64,000 nt of DNA from Conyzicola nivalis (GTDB taxonomy: Bacteria; Actinomycetota; Actinomycetes; Actinomycetales; Microbacteriaceae), in NCBI RefSeq assembly GCF_014639655.1, contig NZ_BMGB01000001.1, positions 1,876,882 to 1,940,881 of the forward strand, given 5' to 3'. Positions 1-7,941 of this stretch are shown one piece after another. Position numbers and translations under genes: made by a program. The notes under the pieces were generated by a model that saw nothing but the letters and a program-made list of their open reading frames with translations, made no database searches and had not been told where the DNA came from. Positions within the stretch are counted from its first letter, which is position 1. Every line of letters starts with the position of its first letter.

Positions 1-915
1 GACCGACTCGTGCACGATGAAGCGGTTGGCGGCCGTGCACGCCTGCCCGATGTTGCGGAACTTGGCGAGCATCGCGCCGTCGACCGCCTTGTCGAGGTCG
101 GCGTCGTCGAAGACGATGAAGGGGGCGTTGCCGCCGAGCTCCATGGATGTGCGCAGCACGCTCTCGGAGGCCTGGGTGAGCAGCTTGCGCCCGACCGGGG
201 TCGAGCCGGTGAAGCTCAGCTTGCGCAGGCGCTTGTCGGCGATGATCGGGCCGGACACCTCGCCCGAGGTGGAGGTGGTGATGACGCCGAGCACGCCGGC
301 GGGGAGCCCGGCCTCTTCGAGCAGACGGGCGAAGTAGAGCGTGGTGAGCGGCGTCAGCTCGGCGGGCTTCACGATCGCCGTGCAGCCGGCTGCGAGGGCG
401 GGCGCGATCTTGCGTGTCGCCATCGCCAAGGGGAAGTTCCACGGGGTGATGAGGAACGACGGACCGACCGGCAGGTGCGTCACAATCATGCGCCCTGTGC
501 CCTCGGGGTTCACGCCGTAGCGCCCCGAGATGCGCACGGCCTCTTCGCCGAACCAGCGCAGGAACTCGCCGCCATAGGTCACTTCGCCGCGCGCCTCGGC
601 GAGTGGCTTTCCCATTTCGAGCGTCATCAGCAGGGCGAACTCGTCGGCGCGCTCCTGCAGCAGGTCGAAGGCGCCGCGCAGGATCTCGCCGCGCACGCGG
701 GGCGCCGTGGCGGCCCAGCTCTGCTGGACGGCAGCCGCGGCATCCACGGCCCTGATGCCGTCTTCGGGCGAGGCGTCGGCGATCGTCTTGATGACCAGGC
801 CTGTCGACGGGTCGTGCACGTCGATGCTGCGGCCCGACGTCGACGGCACCCACTTTCCGCCGATGAACAGGCGGTCGGGCACCTTGGCGAGCAGGTCGGC
901 CTCGGAGATCGTCAT
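1..915 (-). CDS. gabD: NAD(P)-dependent succinate-semialdehyde dehydrogenase, partial
   Basis: This is the first 305 codons of an aldehyde dehydrogenase that runs off the left edge of the window. The translation begins MTISEADLLAKVPDRLFIGG and contains the substrate/cofactor stretch ITPWNFPLAM, the general-base glutamate motif MELGGNAPF and the catalytic cysteine motif GQACTAANRF. These signatures are those of the GabD/SSADH branch, which oxidises succinate semialdehyde to succinate in the GABA shunt. The ATG at 915 overlaps the stop of pncA as ATGA, so the two genes are probably co-translated. The C-terminal part is outside the window. A related semialdehyde or aldehyde substrate cannot be excluded. 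Confidence 0.9.
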   Translation of the reverse strand, partial: MTISEADLLAKVPDRLFIGGKWVPSTSGRSIDVHDPSTGLVIKTIADASPEDGIRAVDAAAAVQQSWAATAPRVRGEILRGAFDLLQERADEFALLMTLEMGKPLAEARGEVTYGGEFLRWFGEEAVRISGRYGVNPEGTGRMIVTHLPVGPSFLITPWNFPLAMATRKIAPALAAGCTAIVKPAELTPLTTLYFARLLEEAGLPAGVLGVITTSTSGEVSGPIIADKRLRKLSFTGSTPVGRKLLTQASESVLRTSMELGGNAPFIVFDDADLDKAVDGAMLAKFRNIGQACTAANRFIVHESV

Positions 916-1490
916 CGGGCTGCCTCCACGATCTCGATACCGGCCGCTTCGAGCTCGACGAGGGCGGCGGCGCTGGAGTCGGCGGCGACACCCGCGGCGA
1001 GGTCGGCGAGCACGCGCACGTGGCGGCCGGCCTCGACCGCGTCGAGCGCGCTGGCCCGCACGCAGTAGTCGGTGGCGATCCCGGCCACGTCGATGTCGGT
1101 GATGCCGAGCGAGTCGAGGGTCGCTCCGACCGAGGCGCCCTCGTCGGTCGTCCCTTCGAAGATCGAGTAGGCCGGCACGCCCTGCCCCTTACGAACGTGC
1201 ACGTCCACGGCCGTGAGGTCGAGGTCGGGGTGGTACTCGGCGCCCGGCGTTCCGGCGATGCAGTGCGGCGGCCAGGTGTTCACGTAGTCGGGCTCTGCCG
1301 AGATGTGCCCGCCGTTGTCGCTCTCCGGATCGTGCCAGTCGCGGGATGCGAAGACGTGCGAATAACGGTTCGGATGCTGCGCCAACAGTTTCGAGATGCC
1401 GGCGGCGACGGCGGCTCCCCCGTCGACTCCGAGAGCGCCGCCCTCGGTGAAGTCGTTCTGCACGTCGATGATGAAGAGCGCCTTGCTCAT
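912..1490 (-). CDS. pncA: Nicotinamidase (pyrazinamidase), isochorismatase fold
   Basis: A 192-residue cysteine hydrolase that converts nicotinamide to nicotinate for NAD salvage. The catalytic triad can be seen as Asp9 (FIIDVQNDF), Lys101 (VRKGQ) and Cys143 (ATDYCV). The metal site is Asp51, His53 and His62 in DWHDPESDNGGH. I chose the ATG at 1490 over an in-frame GTG two codons upstream because AAAGG lies 8 nt before the ATG but only 2 nt before the GTG. It overlaps the downstream gabD by ATGA, which suggests one transcript. Confidence 0.93.
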   Translation of the reverse strand: MSKALFIIDVQNDFTEGGALGVDGGAAVAAGISKLLAQHPNRYSHVFASRDWHDPESDNGGHISAEPDYVNTWPPHCIAGTPGAEYHPDLDLTAVDVHVRKGQGVPAYSIFEGTTDEGASVGATLDSLGITDIDVAGIATDYCVRASALDAVEAGRHVRVLADLAAGVAADSSAAALVELEAAGIEIVEAAR

Positions 1491-1514
1491 TCGCACTGCC
1501 TTTCGTCGCGGGAG

Positions 1515-2972
1515 CTAGATGTTCGCGAGGTTGTCGCCGCAACTGTAGACGCTCGTCGCGAGGGTGTCGATGGCCACCTTGGCGTTCTCTTGGATGCCGC
1601 TCCCGATCGCGTAGAACGCGAAGGTGAGCGGTGTACCGTCGGCGGCCTTGATCACGCCGCCGAGCGTGTACGCGGTGTCGATCCAGCCGGTCTTGGCGAT
1701 CACGTTGCCGCCGGCGACGGAGTTGCCGCCCGTGAAGCGGCTGGCCAGGCTGCCCGACTTGCCCGCGACCGGTAGCGCGTTGTAGACGATGCTGAGGTTC
1801 TGGCCGCCGGCGAGGACCTTGACCATAAGCTTGGCCACGTACTCGGGCGGAACCGCGTTCGCCTCGCTCAGACCCGAGCCGTCCTTGATGGTGAGGGCGT
1901 CGACCGGAACGCCGTAGGCCTTGAGCGCGGCGGGGATGGCCTGCTGCAGCGAGGCGGACGAGCCGCCGAAGCCCGACTTGACCGACACGACGCGGGCGAG
2001 CATCTCGGCAAGCGTGTTGTCGCTCGTGAGCAGCATGAACGGGATGAGGCTCGACACGGGCTGCGACTGCACCTCGGCGAGGACGGTCGACGACGACGCG
2101 GTGCCGGTGGTGACGGTTACGCCGGGCAGGCCGAGGGCCGCGACGAAGGCGGTACCGGCGCGGCCGACCGGGTCGGTGCTGCGCGGGCTGGTGTTGCGCG
2201 CGGGGTCGGCGCGGTCGCCGTCGACCATCAAGGCGGTGACCTCGGAGTGGTAGCCGATCGTCTGCTCGGTGCGCTTCCAGATCGGGTCCCACTTGTCGGC
2301 GGGGTTCCAGTAGCTGGCGTCGAGCACGACCTCGGTGATCGGGGTGCCGGGGTAGGCGGCGTCGTGGGCCGCCTTCGCTTTGGCGGCGAGGTCGGCGATC
2401 TTGGGGGCGCCGGCGTACACGCTCGACCCGGAGGCGCTCAGGGTCGGGTCTCCCCCGCCGACGAGCACGATGCTGTTCGGGGTGGCGCCCGCGACGACCT
2501 TCGTCGTGAGGCGGTAGTCGGGGCCGAGGGCCGAGAGTGCCGCGGATGCAGTGAGCACCTTCATGACGCTCCCGGTGCGGTTCGGCACGTCGCCCTCGCG
2601 GGAGAAGAGCACCTCGCCGGTGGTGGCGTTCATCACATAGCCCTTGAAGCCCATGAGGCGAGGGTCGGATGCCGGGCCGGCGACGGAGCAGGTGCGCAGC
2701 CGGGTGGCGCCGGGCAGTGTGGCGGGAACCGAACGTCCGGCTTCCGCCTCGGTGGTCGGGGTGGGCGCCGCGCTCTCGCCGGTGTCGGGGGTGACCTCGG
2801 CCTCCGCCGCCGGCGTGCCGCCGCCGACCGCCGCGCCGGCGAAGACGGCGCCGGTACCGAGCATCAGGAAGACGACCGCGAGGGCGCCCGTGAGCCACGC
2901 CGTGGGGTGCTTGCGGATCGCGCCCGACAGACCCTTCCGGGCGGGATGGGGCGTCACTTCTGGCTCACTCAC
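1515..2972 (-). CDS. dacB: D-alanyl-D-alanine carboxypeptidase/endopeptidase (PBP4, peptidase S13)
   Basis: A 485-residue exported penicillin-binding protein that trims peptidoglycan stem peptides. The N-terminus has a basic stretch followed by one membrane segment at about residues 24-50, then a low-complexity Ala/Thr/Glu linker. The serine enzyme motifs are SVMK (Ser135, Lys138), SDN in TSDNTLAEM and KTG in IAKTGW. The length and motif order fit the S13 (DacB/PBP4) class. The GTG start at 2972 gives a short cytoplasmic tail before the membrane anchor; a longer reading would run into the divergent gloA2-like gene. The two genes share a 58-nt promoter region. Confidence 0.9.
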   Translation of the reverse strand: MSEPEVTPHPARKGLSGAIRKHPTAWLTGALAVVFLMLGTGAVFAGAAVGGGTPAAEAEVTPDTGESAAPTPTTEAEAGRSVPATLPGATRLRTCSVAGPASDPRLMGFKGYVMNATTGEVLFSREGDVPNRTGSVMKVLTASAALSALGPDYRLTTKVVAGATPNSIVLVGGGDPTLSASGSSVYAGAPKIADLAAKAKAAHDAAYPGTPITEVVLDASYWNPADKWDPIWKRTEQTIGYHSEVTALMVDGDRADPARNTSPRSTDPVGRAGTAFVAALGLPGVTVTTGTASSSTVLAEVQSQPVSSLIPFMLLTSDNTLAEMLARVVSVKSGFGGSSASLQQAIPAALKAYGVPVDALTIKDGSGLSEANAVPPEYVAKLMVKVLAGGQNLSIVYNALPVAGKSGSLASRFTGGNSVAGGNVIAKTGWIDTAYTLGGVIKAADGTPLTFAFYAIGSGIQENAKVAIDTLATSVYSCGDNLANI

Positions 2973-3030
2973 CCACCAATGATAAACGTCGACTCTGGGA
3001 GGGCCGTCGTGGGCGTGGCAGGCTGGGGTC

Positions 3031-3417
3031 ATGAAGCTGCGCCGCGTGCACCACATCGCAATCATCGGCACCGACTACGAGCGGAGCAAGGACTTCTATA
3101 CCCGGGTGCTCGGGTTCGAGCTCGTCGACGAGGTATACCGCGAGGAACGCGAGTCGTGGATGGGCAAGCTCGCGCTCGGCGGCGAGTACATCGTGGAGCT
3201 GTTCTCGTTCCCGACCCCGGCCGTGCGTCCGACCTGGCCGGAGGCGACCGGGCTGCGCCACCTGGCCTTCGAGGTCGACGACGTGGAGGCCACGCTCGCC
3301 GAACTCGACACCGAGGGCATCCGGCACGAAGAACTGCGGGTCGACCCGTACACGGGCAAACACATGGCGTTCTTCTTCGACCCCGACGGCCTGCCGCTCG
3401 AGCTCTACGAGGCCTAG
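3031..3417 (+). CDS. gloA2: VOC-family glyoxalase-like protein (YaeR/GloA2 type)
   Basis: A 128-residue vicinal-oxygen-chelate protein. The N-terminal HHIAIIGTDY, the middle GLRHLAFEVDD and the C-terminal FFFDPDGLPLELYEA follow the E. coli YaeR (SMU0508-like) family almost word for word, including the His and Glu positions that bind the metal. The family resembles lactoylglutathione lyase, but its true substrate is not established. A -10-like CAGGCT lies 6 nt before the ATG, so the message may be leaderless. The stop codon directly abuts the stop of the convergent SRPBCC gene. Confidence 0.87.
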   Translation: MKLRRVHHIAIIGTDYERSKDFYTRVLGFELVDEVYREERESWMGKLALGGEYIVELFSFPTPAVRPTWPEATGLRHLAFEVDDVEATLAELDTEGIRHEELRVDPYTGKHMAFFFDPDGLPLELYEA

Positions 3418-3870
3418 CTAGCCTTCGAGCAGGATCGCCAGTTCGTCGAGCTCGACGTCCCAGCCCTCGCGGTTCTGCTCGAGACGGTCGCGGCGGTAGC
3501 GGGTGCCGCCCGGCAGCTTCTCGAAGCCCGACTCGACGACGGTCAGCTCGCTCGAGGTGTCGTCGCCGGTGAGCGTGAACGCCACGTGCGTCGAATACTC
3601 GTCGAGCTCGTCGGCCGGGATGCCCGACCAGCGGAACGCCAGCGTCTCGAGCGGCACGATCTCGGTGAACTCGATCGGGAAGTCGCCGAAGTCCTCGTAG
3701 ATGACGCGACCGGTGCCGCCGACCTCGAACGCGCTGACCTCGAAGCCCTCGCCGAACCACTGGTTGAGCAGTTCGGGCTCGGTGAGCGCCGCCCACACCC
3801 GCTCACGCGGAACGTCGAGGGTGATGGTGCGGCGGATGAGGTGGCCGATGACGCGGGCGTGGTCTGACAA
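3418..3870 (-). CDS. SRPBCC (START/Bet v1) domain protein, AHSA1-like
   Basis: A 150-residue single-domain protein of the AHSA1/SRPBCC superfamily, which binds hydrophobic ligands in a helix-grip fold. The opening VPRERVWAALTEPELLNQWF and the ending NREGWDVELDELAILLEG are typical of the family. The start is a TTG at 3870, supported by AAGGA 5 nt upstream; no ATG or GTG is suitably placed. The ligand is unknown. Its stop abuts that of the convergent gloA2-like gene with no spacer. Confidence 0.83.
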   Translation of the reverse strand: MSDHARVIGHLIRRTITLDVPRERVWAALTEPELLNQWFGEGFEVSAFEVGGTGRVIYEDFGDFPIEFTEIVPLETLAFRWSGIPADELDEYSTHVAFTLTGDDTSSELTVVESGFEKLPGGTRYRRDRLEQNREGWDVELDELAILLEG

Positions 3871-3902
3871 GGTGATCCTTCCGATCGTGTTCAGAAACGA
3901 GG

Positions 3903-4886
3903 TTACTCGCCCGGGTAGACGAGCCCGATCTGGCGACGCACCTCGTCGAGCGTGCGCATGATGCCCACGGTCTCGCTCGGCGGCAGCACATCGGCCGCGC
4001 CCACTCCCGCGGCGACGAGCCGCTCGGCCTCCCACGCCTGGAACTGCATGCCCCGCTCGGAAACGGCGCCGTCGAAGGTGTCGACGACCGTGCCCTCGCT
4101 GTCGTAGACGGTGAAGGTCGTGGGTGCGTAGAAGACGCCGTCGAGCGCGATCCAGCCCTCGGTACCGATGACGGATGCCGCGTTGGGCCCGAGTGTGTCG
4201 AGCGCGGTGTGCAGTACCGCCTGCTGTCCGCCGGCGTAGCCGAGCAGGATCGCCGTCTGGCGGTCGACGCCGGTCGCGGTCGGGCTGGAGATGGCGGCCA
4301 CGGTCGTCGGCTCGCCCAGGATGTCCCAGGCGAACGACACCGGGTAGATGCCGAGGTCGAGCAGGGCTCCGCCGCCGAGCTCGGGGTTGTTGATGCGGTG
4401 CTTCGGGTCGCTGGGCAGCTTCTGGTTGTGGTCGGCGATGACCGTGCGCACCTCGCCGATGGTGCCGGCGGCGATGATCTCGCGCAGGCGGACCATGTGC
4501 GGCAGCCACCGGGTCCACATGGCCTCGAGAACGACGATGTTCTTCTCGGCCGCGAGGTCGACGAGGGTCTCGGCCTCGCCGGCGTTCAGCGTGAACGGCT
4601 TCTCGACGAGCACGTGCTTGCCGGCGTTCACCGCGAGTCGGGTGTTTTCGAAGTGCATCGGGTGCGGCGTGGCCACGTAGATGATGTCGACCCCGGGGTC
4701 GGCGACGAGCGCCTCGTAGCTCGCGTGCGCCGTCGGGATGCCGAACCGCCCGGCGAAGGTGTCGGCCGACTCCTGCGTGCGCGAACCGACGGCGGCGACG
4801 GTGAATCCGCTCGCGAGGATGTCGGACACGAACAGCTCCGCGATCCAGCCGGTGCCGAGGATGCCCCAGCGCAGTGATTCAGTCAT
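3903..4886 (-). CDS. Gfo/Idh/MocA-family NAD(P)-dependent oxidoreductase
   Basis: A 327-residue dehydrogenase of the glucose-fructose oxidoreductase/inositol dehydrogenase family. The Rossmann motif GILGTGWIAE is at the N-terminus, and VATPHPMHFENTRLAVNAGKH followed by EKPF carries the conserved lysine. The C-terminal half is the usual alpha/beta substrate domain. The probable substrate is a sugar or cyclitol, but nothing in the sequence or neighbours identifies it. I prefer the ATG at 4886, preceded by GGGGA, to the ATG at 4898, which has no ribosome-binding site. Confidence 0.87.
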   Translation of the reverse strand: MTESLRWGILGTGWIAELFVSDILASGFTVAAVGSRTQESADTFAGRFGIPTAHASYEALVADPGVDIIYVATPHPMHFENTRLAVNAGKHVLVEKPFTLNAGEAETLVDLAAEKNIVVLEAMWTRWLPHMVRLREIIAAGTIGEVRTVIADHNQKLPSDPKHRINNPELGGGALLDLGIYPVSFAWDILGEPTTVAAISSPTATGVDRQTAILLGYAGGQQAVLHTALDTLGPNAASVIGTEGWIALDGVFYAPTTFTVYDSEGTVVDTFDGAVSERGMQFQAWEAERLVAAGVGAADVLPPSETVGIMRTLDEVRRQIGLVYPGE

Positions 4887-4965
4887 GTCGTTCCCCATCG
4901 AAAGAGTGCCGGAAAGTGTTGTTCGATCATGCCATGCGTGGGTGGTCCGGCTCGCCCGCCGGTTC

Positions 4966-4971
4966 TATAGT
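4966..4971 (+). promoter_or_regulatory. -10 element of a leaderless promoter (YdeI-like gene)
   Basis: TATAGT is followed by exactly 6 nt and then the ATG at 4978. This spacing places the predicted transcription start at the A of the start codon. No Shine-Dalgarno sequence is present. Confidence 0.6.
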
Positions 4972-4977
4972 GTGCGC

Positions 4978-5547
4978 ATGACCGACCTCGAGACGCTGCG
5001 GTTCGACGGCTACGCGCCCTTCCGCGAGTGGCTGCTGCAGAACCAGGACGCGTCGACGGGCGTGTGGCTCGTGCTCGCCAAGAAGGGCTCGGGCGAGACC
5101 ACCGTGACCTACGCCGAGGCGCTCGACGCCGCGCTCGAGTTCGGCTGGATCGACGGGCAGGCCAGGCGCATCGACGACGCGACCTACATGCAGCGCTTCA
5201 CGCCGCGCCGCCCGCAGAGCCCGTGGTCGACGCGCAACCGCGAGGCGGCCGAGGCCATGATCGCCGAGGGCCGGATGGCGCCGCGAGGTCTCGCCGAGGT
5301 CGAGCGCGCGCGGAAGGACGGACGGTGGGACCGGGCCTACGACGGGCCGGCGAAGGCGGAGCCGCATCCGGATTTCGTCACCGCGCTCGCCGCGAACCCC
5401 GCGGCCGCGGCCTTCTACGCGACTCTGAACAGCCAGAACCGCTACGCGATCTACTACCGCGTGCAGTCGGCGAAGCGCGAGGAGACGCGGGCGCGGCGCA
5501 TTGCCGACTTCGTGGCGAAGCTCGAGCGCGGCGAGAAGTTCTACTGA
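4978..5547 (+). CDS. YdeI/OmpD-associated family protein
   Basis: A 189-residue protein with the YdeI/OmpD-associated arrangement: FREWLLQNQDASTGVWLVLAKK near the N-terminus, EALDAALEFGWIDGQ in the middle, and a C-terminal YAIYYRVQSAKREETRARRI segment ending in LERGEKFY. Members are widespread in actinobacteria and have been linked to peptide resistance in some bacteria, but no biochemical role is settled. A TATAGT -10 hexamer at 4966-4971 sits 6 nt before the ATG, so the transcript is probably leaderless and this start is well supported. Confidence 0.85.
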   Translation: MTDLETLRFDGYAPFREWLLQNQDASTGVWLVLAKKGSGETTVTYAEALDAALEFGWIDGQARRIDDATYMQRFTPRRPQSPWSTRNREAAEAMIAEGRMAPRGLAEVERARKDGRWDRAYDGPAKAEPHPDFVTALAANPAAAAFYATLNSQNRYAIYYRVQSAKREETRARRIADFVAKLERGEKFY

Positions 5548-5562
5548 GCGGGGCGGGCGCTC

Positions 5563-5832
5563 CTACTGCTCGTCGAGGTTGCTCTTGAGCAGCGCGCTGA
5601 GCGACTCGAGCGCGGCGTCGGCGTTGTCGCCCTCCGTCGTGAGCGTGACCTCTTCGCCCGGACCGACGCCGAGGGTGAGCAGTCCGAGGATGCTCGCGGC
5701 GTTGACCGCGGTGCCTCCGGCTTTCGCGATCGTGACCGCGGCACCCGACGCGAGGGCGGCCTGCGAGAAGAGGGAGGCGGGGCGGGCGTGCAGGCCTGAG
5801 GTCGATCCGACGATGACGGTGGCGGTGGGCAT
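5563..5832 (-). CDS. ptsH: Phosphocarrier protein HPr
   Basis: An 89-residue HPr, the small phosphocarrier between Enzyme I and the sugar-specific EIIA proteins of the phosphotransferase system. The phosphorylated histidine lies in SGLHARPASLF and the regulatory-serine region reads NAASILGLLTLGV, as in HPr proteins of Gram-positive bacteria. AAAGGAA precedes the ATG at 5832. No ptsI or ptsK is nearby, so it is a single-gene unit here. Confidence 0.93.
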   Translation of the reverse strand: MPTATVIVGSTSGLHARPASLFSQAALASGAAVTIAKAGGTAVNAASILGLLTLGVGPGEEVTLTTEGDNADAALESLSALLKSNLDEQ

Positions 5833-5891
5833 GGCGGTTCCTTTGGTGGGGGCGTGACGGGCCTCCAACGATAGCCCGGGGTGCGTGCCCG

Positions 5892-6344
5892 TCAGTGTGC
5901 GAACAGCCCGCGGTAGTACTCGTACACCCAGCCCGAGATGGCGATCAGCACGAGCGGGACTCCGTAGAACACCAGCCAGGGGCCGATCGCGAGCCCGAGG
6001 AAGACGACCGCGAGCGAGCCGGCGAGCATGACCGGCCACCAGCTCCACGGGCTGAAGAAGCCCTGCTCTGCCTGGCCGTCGTCGATCTCGGCGTCGATGC
6101 GGTCTTCCGGCAGTTCGCCGCCCTGAGCCTTGCGGGTGCGCCCGATGTAGAACGCGATCAGGGTCGACGCGATGGCGGAGAGCGCGAGCCCGACCGTACC
6201 CACCCATTCGATGCCGCCGCCGGTGATGCTCGCGGTGGTGGCGAGCGGCTGCGCGTTGAAGAACAGCGACCAGACCGTGTAGACGACCGTCAGCAGCGCG
6301 AAATAGCCTGCCAGAACCCAGAACAGCTTGGAATTGGCGCCCAT
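5892..6344 (-). CDS. ctaF: Cytochrome c oxidase subunit 4, actinobacterial type
   Basis: A 150-residue membrane protein with four hydrophobic segments: two in the first half (WVLAGYFALLTVVYTVW and VGTVGLALSAIASTLIAFYIG) and two in the second half. Between them is GFFSPWSWWP, the signature of actinobacterial CtaF, preceded by the acidic EDRIDAEIDDG loop. It would be part of the aa3 oxidase in the plasma membrane. In relatives the gene normally sits next to ctaC and ctaD; here it stands between ptsH and a zinc transporter gene, so it may be a second copy. Confidence 0.88.
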   Translation of the reverse strand: MGANSKLFWVLAGYFALLTVVYTVWSLFFNAQPLATTASITGGGIEWVGTVGLALSAIASTLIAFYIGRTRKAQGGELPEDRIDAEIDDGQAEQGFFSPWSWWPVMLAGSLAVVFLGLAIGPWLVFYGVPLVLIAISGWVYEYYRGLFAH

Positions 6345-6438
6345 GATGCGCTTCTTTCTCTGCGTCGAAAACGAATTGCGACCAGTGAACTCCCGCCCCG
6401 GGCGACGGGCAAGTACTTGACCCCACCGGAAATGGGTC

Positions 6439-7062
6439 TCAGGAAGCGACGAGCCTGCCCGCGTCGAGCCGGATGACACGGTCGGCCGCGACGATCACGG
6501 CGGCGTCGTGCGTCGCGTGCACGACGGCCGCGCCGCGCCGCGCCTCCCGGGCGATCGCGAGGTCGATGAGCCCGCGCGCCTCGTCGTCTAGAGCGGCGGC
6601 CGGTTCGTCGAGCAGCAGGATCTCCGCTCGCTGCGCCAGCCCCTGGGCGACGAGCGCACGCTGGCGCTGACCGCCCGAGAGCTCGTGCAGGGGTCGGCGC
6701 TCGAGTGCCTGCAGCCCGAGCGCGGCGACGGAATCGGCGACGATCTCGCGATCGGTCCGGGTCAGCGGGCGCCAGGGCGCGCGGTGCGCCCAGCGCCCCA
6801 TCGAGACGACTTCGTGCACGGTGAGCGGCAGCGAGTGGGGCACGGCGCTGCGCTGGACCACGAACGCGATCCTCGCGCCTGCCCGGCGCTCCGCAATGCC
6901 CCGGTGCTCCTGGGTGCCGGCGATCACACCCAGCAGGGTGGACTTGCCCGACCCGTTCTGCCCGGCGAGTGCCGTGATCTCGCCCGCAGCGATCGAGACC
7001 GACACGGAGTTCAGGGCGCGGATGCCGCCGTGCTCGACTGAGATGTTCTGGAGTTCGATCAC
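6439..7062 (-). CDS. aztA: Zinc ABC transporter ATP-binding protein (AztA/ZnuC type)
   Basis: A 207-residue ABC ATPase. Walker A is GQNGSGKST, the signature is LSGGQRQRALVAQG, Walker B is ILLLDEP and the switch His is in HATHDAAV. It would power zinc import through the AztB permease encoded divergently 49 nt away. The start is GTG at 7062: a TATGGT -10 element lies 6 nt upstream, so translation is probably leaderless. The protein is short for the family, lacking any C-terminal extension. The shared Zur-like box in the intergenic region ties its expression to zinc limitation. Confidence 0.9.
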   Translation of the reverse strand: MIELQNISVEHGGIRALNSVSVSIAAGEITALAGQNGSGKSTLLGVIAGTQEHRGIAERRAGARIAFVVQRSAVPHSLPLTVHEVVSMGRWAHRAPWRPLTRTDREIVADSVAALGLQALERRPLHELSGGQRQRALVAQGLAQRAEILLLDEPAAALDDEARGLIDLAIAREARRGAAVVHATHDAAVIVAADRVIRLDAGRLVAS

Positions 7063-7068
7063 GGTTCT

Positions 7069-7074
7069 ACCATA
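7069..7074 (-). promoter_or_regulatory. -10 element of leaderless aztA promoter
   Basis: On the minus strand this reads TATGGT and is followed by 6 nt and the GTG start of aztA at 7062. The Zur-like box at 7081-7097 lies in the -35/-10 region of this promoter. Confidence 0.6.
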
Positions 7075-7080
7075 ACCTAA

Positions 7081-7097
7081 ATGATTATCGTTCTCAT
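7081..7097. promoter_or_regulatory. Zur (zinc uptake regulator) box
   Basis: ATGATTATCGTTCTCAT is a Fur-superfamily imperfect dyad with ATGA and TCAT ends, and it resembles known actinobacterial Zur boxes. It is the only AT-rich stretch between aztA and aztB and overlaps the -35/-10 region of both divergent promoters. One zinc-loaded Zur dimer pair could therefore shut both genes. Confidence 0.75.
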
Positions 7098-7098
7098 G

Positions 7099-7104
7099 TA
7101 GGGT
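7099..7104 (+). promoter_or_regulatory. -10 element of leaderless aztB promoter
   Basis: TAGGGT is followed by 6 nt and the GTG start of aztB at 7111. It begins only 2 nt after the Zur-like box, so bound repressor would block polymerase. Confidence 0.6.
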
Positions 7105-7110
7105 CAAGGC

Positions 7111-7941
7111 GTGACCTTCCTTCTGACCCCCTTCGCCACCGACTTCATGCTGCGTGCCCTTGGCGGCGGCGTGCTCGTGGCCGCCATCTGCGCGATCGTG
7201 GGCACCTGGGTCGTCATCCGCGGCATGGCGTTCTTGGGCGAGGCGATGGCGCACGGCATGCTGCCCGGTGTCGCGGCGGCGAGTCTGCTCGGCCTCCCCG
7301 CCATCGCCGGCGCGGCGGTGAGCGCCGTCGTGATGACCTTCGGTGTCAACGCGATCACCCGCCGCGGCCGGCTCTCGAGCGACACCGGCATCGGCCTGCT
7401 GTTCGTGGGCATGCTCTCGCTCGGTGTCATCATCGTGTCGCACTCGCGCAGCTTCGCCGTCGACCTCACCGCGATCCTGTTCGGCGACATCCTCGCCATC
7501 CGTCCGGCCGACCTCGCGCTGCTCGCCCTCGCCCTCGGGGTGACGGGGGTCGTCGCCGTGATCTTCCACCGGCCGTTCGTCGCGCTGGCGTTCGACAGCA
7601 GGGTCGCGCACACGCTCCGGCTGCGCCCGCGGCTCGCCGGTGCGGTGCTCGTCGGGCTCGTGACGCTCGCGGTCGTCGCCTCCTACGGCGCCGTCGGGTC
7701 GCTGCTGGTCGTCGGACTGCTGCTCGCGCCGGCCGTCGCCGCGGGCCACTGGGCTCGTCGCATCCCCACCACCATGCTGCTCGCCGCCGTCTTCGGCAGC
7801 GTCGCCGTCGCCGCCGGCTTGCTCGTCTCCTGGCACGCCGAGACCGCCGCCGGTGCATCCATCGCCGTTGTCGCCATCGCCATCGCCGCCCTGTCCGCCC
7901 TCCTCCGCCAGCTCACGAAAGTATCCAGTGCAACTCCGTAA
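7111..7941 (+). CDS. aztB: Zinc ABC transporter permease (AztB/ZnuB type)
   Basis: A 276-residue integral membrane protein of the ABC-3 (ZnuB/MntB) family with about eight hydrophobic segments. The conserved WVVIRGMAFLGEAMAHGMLPGVAAA near the N-terminus and the GSLLVVGLLLAPAVAA segment in the second half are family hallmarks. It forms the channel of the zinc importer with AztA. The GTG start at 7111 is fixed by the TAGGGT -10 element 6 nt upstream. Its 3' end overlaps the next gene by 14 nt, implying translational coupling. Confidence 0.9.
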   Translation: MTFLLTPFATDFMLRALGGGVLVAAICAIVGTWVVIRGMAFLGEAMAHGMLPGVAAASLLGLPAIAGAAVSAVVMTFGVNAITRRGRLSSDTGIGLLFVGMLSLGVIIVSHSRSFAVDLTAILFGDILAIRPADLALLALALGVTGVVAVIFHRPFVALAFDSRVAHTLRLRPRLAGAVLVGLVTLAVVASYGAVGSLLVVGLLLAPAVAAGHWARRIPTTMLLAAVFGSVAVAAGLLVSWHAETAAGASIAVVAIAIAALSALLRQLTKVSSATP

